Source: an uncultured Eubacteriales bacterium
GTDB lineage: Bacteria; Bacillota; Clostridia; Saccharofermentanales; Saccharofermentanaceae
Assembly: GCA_900317035.1 (NCBI GenBank)
Contig: ONFC01000006.1
Coordinates: forward strand, 1-36,970
Length of the DNA: 36,970 nucleotides
Reading direction: 5' to 3'
The translations under genes and the position numbers were made by a program. The stretch's first letter is position 1. Every line of letters starts with the position of its first letter. A model generated the notes under the pieces. It was given only the letters and a program-made list of their open reading frames with translations. It was not told the origin of the DNA and did no database searches. Below, one piece after another: positions 33,336 to 36,970 of this stretch.

Positions 33336-34103
33336 ATGAAAGTTGAAAAGATCTATACCATTCCGGTAAACGACGCTTATTCCTCGTCCTGTGCCTGCCC
33401 GCTCTGCGCGCTGAAGGCAAAGGTGGAAGGGGACTCGCTGGATTACTATCTCGGACCGTCCCTGATGGAGCCGGACAACCGTGTGCTTACTAATGAGCAG
33501 GGATTCTGCGGAGACCATCTGAATAAAATGTTCGGCCGTGAGATCAACCGTCTCGGTATGGGTCTTATGCTCCATACGCATATCCAGGATGTGAAAAAAT
33601 CCACCGATCCGCTCTGGGAGAAAGCAGCACCGGCCAAGCGCACGCTCCTTTCCGGAAAGGACGCGGAGTATAAAAAACGCCTGACCGCACTGGCGGATAA
33701 GATTGATTCCAGACTGGAATCCTGCATTATCTGCGATAAGATCAATACCACCATGAAGCGCTACATGGAGGTGATCATGTGGCTGTACTTCGAAGATGCA
33801 TCTTTCCGCGAGACCTTTGCAACAAAGACATATCACTGCCTGCCGCATGTGGCGATGCTTCTGCGTGCCGCGGCAGAGGAACTCAACCAGAACCAGGCAT
33901 CCGAATTCGTCGAGGCGCTGGCCAAGACCCATAACAGCGGGCTGGATGAACTGATCAAGGATGTCGAGTGGTTCACGCTGAAATTCGATTACAGAAATAA
34001 AGAGAAGCCGTGGGGAAACAGTAAAGATGCTGTCCCGAGAGCAATCGCAATGTTGGGTGGAGAATCGGCAGATGCACCTTCTGCGAAGGAAGGTGAAAAA
34101 TAA
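33336..34103 (+). CDS. DUF6062 family protein with two CxxC/CxxH modules
   Basis: A 255-residue cytoplasmic protein of unknown function. Two probable metal sites repeat the same layout: C21-x2-C24 with C58-x2-H61, and C130-x2-C133 with C168-x2-H171, with 33 and 34 residues between the halves. This implies an internally duplicated fold. The rest is helical. The stop shares one base with the next start (TAATG), so it is tightly coupled to the DsrE/YedF-like gene. A redox or zinc role is inference. Confidence 0.78.
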   Translation: MKVEKIYTIPVNDAYSSSCACPLCALKAKVEGDSLDYYLGPSLMEPDNRVLTNEQGFCGDHLNKMFGREINRLGMGLMLHTHIQDVKKSTDPLWEKAAPAKRTLLSGKDAEYKKRLTALADKIDSRLESCIICDKINTTMKRYMEVIMWLYFEDASFRETFATKTYHCLPHVAMLLRAAAEELNQNQASEFVEALAKTHNSGLDELIKDVEWFTLKFDYRNKEKPWGNSKDAVPRAIAMLGGESADAPSAKEGEK

Positions 34104-34534
34104 TGGAGATGGGTAAGCTGTTTACAGGAGATACGACTAAGACGGTGCCGCAGATCGCGCTGACGGACAAAGAGGGATCGCCGAAACGTGTCGTGCTCGT
34201 GATCGAAGGGGAGATCGTCGGCGATAATAAGGGAGACGAGATCTCACAGGAACATGGAAAAGACCTGATGCTTCACTCATTAAAGAGCCTGAAGACCGCA
34301 AAAGCTGTTCCGGACGAGATCATCCTGATCCACGACGGCGTAAAGCTGATACTCCCGGAAAATGAGTGTTTCCCGTGCTGGAAAGACATCCTCGACAGAG
34401 AGATCGTTGTTAAAGCTTGTAATGAAACTCTTTTTTATCTGGGAAAGATCCCGGAGGATCCGAGGATCATCTGTGAGGATATGGCGGATCTTCTGCAGAG
34501 CATGCTTACCGCGGATCGCATCATACGGTTATAA
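34103..34534 (+). CDS. DsrE/YedF-like sulfurtransferase-family protein
   Basis: A 143-residue single-domain protein. The order RVVLVIEGEIVG..GDEISQEHGKDLM, then DEIILIHDGVKL, then a Cys in VKACNETL (C106) where YedF proteins have CGTC, and a C-terminal helix ending TADRIIRL, matches the DsrE-like half of YedF. The N-terminal TusA half is missing. CxxC occurs at C89-C92. It probably carries persulfide or another soft ligand on Cys, but the partner is unknown. AAGGAAGG precedes the start. Confidence 0.72.
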   Translation: MEMGKLFTGDTTKTVPQIALTDKEGSPKRVVLVIEGEIVGDNKGDEISQEHGKDLMLHSLKSLKTAKAVPDEIILIHDGVKLILPENECFPCWKDILDREIVVKACNETLFYLGKIPEDPRIICEDMADLLQSMLTADRIIRL

Positions 34535-34537
34535 AAA

Positions 34538-35269
34538 ATGGCAGTTAAAAGATATAAAAAGGAAGATATAGTAACGTACTGTCTCGGCGCGACGGTGAGC
34601 ATGGAGTATCTCAACATCCGTCCGGAGGCGGTGACTCAGGTATATCTGCACAGTGCTTTTTACGAATCTGAAACGAAAGAGAAGATCCTGAAGATCTGTA
34701 AGGAACGGCATATTCCCTGCGATGTAAACGATAAGGCATTCCAGATCCTTTCCCAGAAAGAGAACTGCTTCGTGATCGCCATGATCAAAAAATACACATC
34801 AGAACTGGATAGGGACGCATCTCATGTGGTCCTCGTAAATCCCGGAAACTCGGGAAATGCGGGAACGATCATCCGCTCGGCAGCGGGTTTTGGCGTGACG
34901 GATATCGCAATCATCCGTCCGGGAGTGGACTTTTTTGATCCGAAGGTCATCCGGGCTTCCATGGGCGCGCTGGCCCGCATCCGTTTTAAGTATTACGACA
35001 GCTGGGAAGAATATGAGAAGACCGATGGTGCAGGGAACAGGCACTTCTATCCGTTCATGCTCGATGGGAGCACGCTCCTGCATGAGACGAAGATCGAAAA
35101 ACCGTTCTCTCTTATCATGGGAAATGAGGCAACGGGACTTCCGGCATCCTTTGCAAAGGTTGGATGTCCGGTACGTATCGAGCATACAAATAATATCGAC
35201 AGCCTGAATCTCCCGATTGCGACCAGTATCGGTCTATACGAAGCGACGAAGGACGGTTTTGGCGAATAA
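34538..35269 (+). CDS. SpoU/TrmH-family RNA 2'-O-methyltransferase
   Basis: A 243-residue AdoMet-dependent RNA methyltransferase with a SPOUT knot. Motif 1 is NPGNSGNAGTIIRSAAGFG (N101 to G119, with R113), motif 2 is IMGNEATGLP (GNE 185-187) and motif 3 is HTNNIDSLNLPIATSIGLYE (206-225). The N-terminal 90 residues form a substrate-binding domain. Target (tRNA or 23S rRNA) cannot be told. It starts 3 bases after the preceding stop. Confidence 0.94.
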   Translation: MAVKRYKKEDIVTYCLGATVSMEYLNIRPEAVTQVYLHSAFYESETKEKILKICKERHIPCDVNDKAFQILSQKENCFVIAMIKKYTSELDRDASHVVLVNPGNSGNAGTIIRSAAGFGVTDIAIIRPGVDFFDPKVIRASMGALARIRFKYYDSWEEYEKTDGAGNRHFYPFMLDGSTLLHETKIEKPFSLIMGNEATGLPASFAKVGCPVRIEHTNNIDSLNLPIATSIGLYEATKDGFGE

Positions 35270-35311
35270 TACGGCATCCGGAGAATTTTTGCCGAAAAAT
35301 CAAAAAAACTC

Positions 35312-35340
35312 TTGCACCACATAAATAAGCATGGTAAAAT
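35312..35340 (+). promoter_or_regulatory. rpsT promoter
   Basis: TTGCAC at 35312-35317, 17 bases, TAAAAT at 35335-35340 with TG one base upstream. Strong, as expected for a ribosomal protein gene. Confidence 0.75.
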
Positions 35341-35385
35341 GTCTCGGTGTCTGAATGAAGATAATAACTGATGGAGGTGAAGGAA

Positions 35386-35649
35386 ATGCCGAATATCAAG
35401 TCCGCATGTAAGCGCGTGAAGGTTGCTGAAAAGAAGACCTTAGCGAATAAGATGAAGAAGAGCGAGATGCGCACCATTGTCAAGAAGGCAACGGCTTCTA
35501 TCGCCGCCTCTGATAATAATTCCGCTGAGCTCGTTAAGGACGCACAGGTTGCACTGGATAAGGCAGCAGCAAAGGGATATATCCACAAGAATGCTGCAGC
35601 AAGAAAGAAGTCCAGACTGGCAAAGGCCGCTAACGCAGCAAAAGCGTAA
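35386..35649 (+). CDS. rpsT: 30S ribosomal protein S20
   Basis: An 87-residue basic helical protein that binds 16S rRNA in the small subunit. [22 protein letters not shown] and the C-terminal alternation of Ala and Lys ([18 protein letters not shown]) are typical. ATG 35386 is chosen: GGAGGTGA (35373-35380) ends 5 bases before it, while an in-frame ATG at 35371 would overlap that site. Monocistronic, between a strong promoter and a strong terminator. Confidence 0.97.
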   Translation: MPNIKSACKRVKVAEKKTLANKMKKSEMRTIVKKATASIAASDNNSAELVKDAQVALDKAAAKGYIHKNAAARKKSRLAKAANAAKA

Positions 35650-35675
35650 GTCAATTTTTTACTGATTGAACGAAG

Positions 35676-35707
35676 AGACTGTCTTGTGTTACAAGACAGT
35701 CTTTTTT
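35676..35707 (+). terminator. rpsT terminator
   Basis: A 12-bp perfect stem AGACTGTCTTGT/ACAAGACAGTCT with a 3-base loop, followed by five further T. Confidence 0.93.
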
Positions 35708-35803
35708 GTTACGCGATGACGCAAAATACAAAATTTATTGTTAACAAACTGTTTCAATTTTCTAAAAATATAGATTTTCTAAGTGTTTACAGACTTTTTC
35801 AGG

Positions 35804-35831
35804 TTGTTTTTCCTAAAAATCCCTTTATACT
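35804..35831 (+). promoter_or_regulatory. Probable promoter of the secreted-protein gene
   Basis: TTGTTT at 35804-35809, 16 bases, TATACT at 35826-35831, giving a leader of about 75 bases. A TTGACA at 35871 has no usable -10 before the start. Confidence 0.5.
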
Positions 35832-35912
35832 TAACATAAGAAATTGTTTGTGAACGATTTCAGAATTGCTTTGACAGCGTTGGTTTAGGACATTAAACAG
35901 AAGGGGATGCAC

Positions 35913-36970
35913 ATGAAAAAATTATTCCGCAGCAAGAAATTTGTAGGTATTTCGAGTCTGGTGCTGGCGACATCACTTGTGGTCGGGACCATAGCGATCC
36001 GCAGGTCTAAAGACGGGAACGGATTTAAAATCGGTTCTTCTACCGTGTATGCAGACGGCAGTCTGCTGGACTATGACTCTGCGAGTCTGATCAACTACAG
36101 TACGATCCTGGGTCGTGCGATCGACTATGGTATCTTAAGTGATACGCTCGATCAGAAGGGCCACATGGAGACGACTTATGCCACGAATAAGTTTATCAAT
36201 CCGCAGGCAGCAAATAACTGCGATGTCGACCTGGCCGGAAGTAAGCCTGCACAGTTTATCATCGCGTCCGTCGAGAACGGATCCTATGCAAGATTCGGTC
36301 AGACATATGCCATGAGCGAGATGGACTTTGTCATCGATACCACATATGATATGTCGGCACACGAAGATGACTATTTCGTTTACGATGATTCCTGCAAAGC
36401 GAATGTTCTTTATAGAACTTACGACTATAGCGTCCTTAAGCAAAACGTAGATTCCATGATCGGAAAGATCGTGAAGCAGTCAGACATTCTTGCTGCGAAG
36501 AGTGCATTTGACGGTGATACGATCGCGACGAAGCGTGGTGACAGCGGAGCAACGATCGATCTTTCGGATCCCCAGTTCAAAGATGCAACCATCTATATCA
36601 ATGTTGAGGGCGGATCCAATCTGGAAAAAGCGATCCAGAAGTCTGACGGACTTCTTATCATCAAGGATCCCTCCACAAACGTCGTTTTCAATATGCTCGG
36701 TACCGGACCTCTCGAACTCTGCCAGTATAGAATGCAGATCGTTGGAGAGGATTTTACGCTTGATACAGCAAACGGAAAAGAACATGCAGATCACTCTTTT
36801 GATTCAACAACGACATGTAGCGGTGAGGACTCTCTCCACAATGCGCATGTAGAAAAATACATGACCAAGAGCATCATTTGGAACATCAGAAATGCTTCTT
36901 CTGTTAAGTACAATACGACTGCCGGTCTTTTCCTCGTTCCGACAAACATCACCGGTGATGTTACCGGTTC
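35913..36970 (+). CDS. Secreted surface protein, N-terminal part (runs off window)
   Basis: An open frame of 352 codons with no stop before the window end. MKKLFRSKKF followed by a hydrophobic segment (about 11-29) looks like a signal peptide or anchor. The exported part begins near SSTVYADGSLLDYDS, a Tyr-Ala-Asp-Gly site suggesting signal cleavage, then NYSTILGRAIDYGILSDTL and a mixed beta-rich region (FIIASVENGSYARFG, TIYINVEGGS). I see no recognised catalytic motif. It resembles the leading domain of large clostridial surface or adhesin proteins; the C-terminal anchor, if any, is outside the window. AAGGGG lies upstream. Confidence 0.8.
   Translation, partial: MKKLFRSKKFVGISSLVLATSLVVGTIAIRRSKDGNGFKIGSSTVYADGSLLDYDSASLINYSTILGRAIDYGILSDTLDQKGHMETTYATNKFINPQAANNCDVDLAGSKPAQFIIASVENGSYARFGQTYAMSEMDFVIDTTYDMSAHEDDYFVYDDSCKANVLYRTYDYSVLKQNVDSMIGKIVKQSDILAAKSAFDGDTIATKRGDSGATIDLSDPQFKDATIYINVEGGSNLEKAIQKSDGLLIIKDPSTNVVFNMLGTGPLELCQYRMQIVGEDFTLDTANGKEHADHSFDSTTTCSGEDSLHNAHVEKYMTKSIIWNIRNASSVKYNTTAGLFLVPTNITGDVTG

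Noticed and set aside
35871..35876. TTGACA as a -35 for the secreted-protein gene
   Set aside because: The only hexamer at the right distance is poor, and the start site would fall inside the ribosome site.
1..36970. CRISPR arrays, insertion sequences, tRNA or rRNA genes, prophage genes
   Set aside because: No regularly spaced repeats, transposase or integrase motifs, or RNA-gene signatures were found on reading.

Overview
The window comes from a monoderm Clostridia-type bacterium (Bacillota). The signs are strong GGAGG ribosome sites, TTGxxx/TATAAT promoters, YfhO-type membrane proteins, a PrsA/SurA-like foldase, DUF6062, an Asp23/Gls24-type protein and a type IV pilus (T4P) locus with no secretin gene. 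I cannot name the genus. Sampled lines fall from about 58% GC in metH to about 45% in the pilus genes.

Left part (1-9.4 kb, + strand): a cobalamin-dependent methionine synthase (metH, no reactivation domain) overlaps a GNAT acetyltransferase. Next come an OmpR-type response regulator and histidine kinase, then an ABC ATPase and FtsX-type permease, probably a peptide- or envelope-stress sensing/export module. The ABC promoter has a poor -35 and repeated TTAAAA boxes. A cytoplasmic GH5 glycoside hydrolase and a 40-residue membrane protein with its own strong promoter and terminator follow.

Middle (9.5-18.1 kb): a membrane-anchored foldase on the - strand is divergent from two tandem YfhO paralogues and a DEDDh exonuclease with a C-terminal zinc ribbon.

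Pilus locus (18.2-31.5 kb): a PilX-like protein (+) converges on the - strand genes. The main - strand operon is pilB-pilT-pilC-pilM-pilN-pilO. It is followed by a monocistronic mini-pilin gene and then a three-gene pilin operon with a near-identical promoter. The prepilin peptidase gene pilD is divergent from pilB. The pilB leader contains an intrinsic terminator that looks like an attenuator. This locus is the most interesting part: two pilins have mature forms of only 57 and 61 residues, pilD has an altered aspartyl-protease site, and PilN and PilO carry extra C-terminal domains.

Right part (31.5-36.97 kb, + strand): yebC, a P-loop/Asp23-like fusion, a DUF6062 protein, a DsrE/YedF-like protein and a SpoU methyltransferase form a probable operon. 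rpsT follows with its own promoter and terminator, and then the 5' part of a secreted protein that runs off the window.
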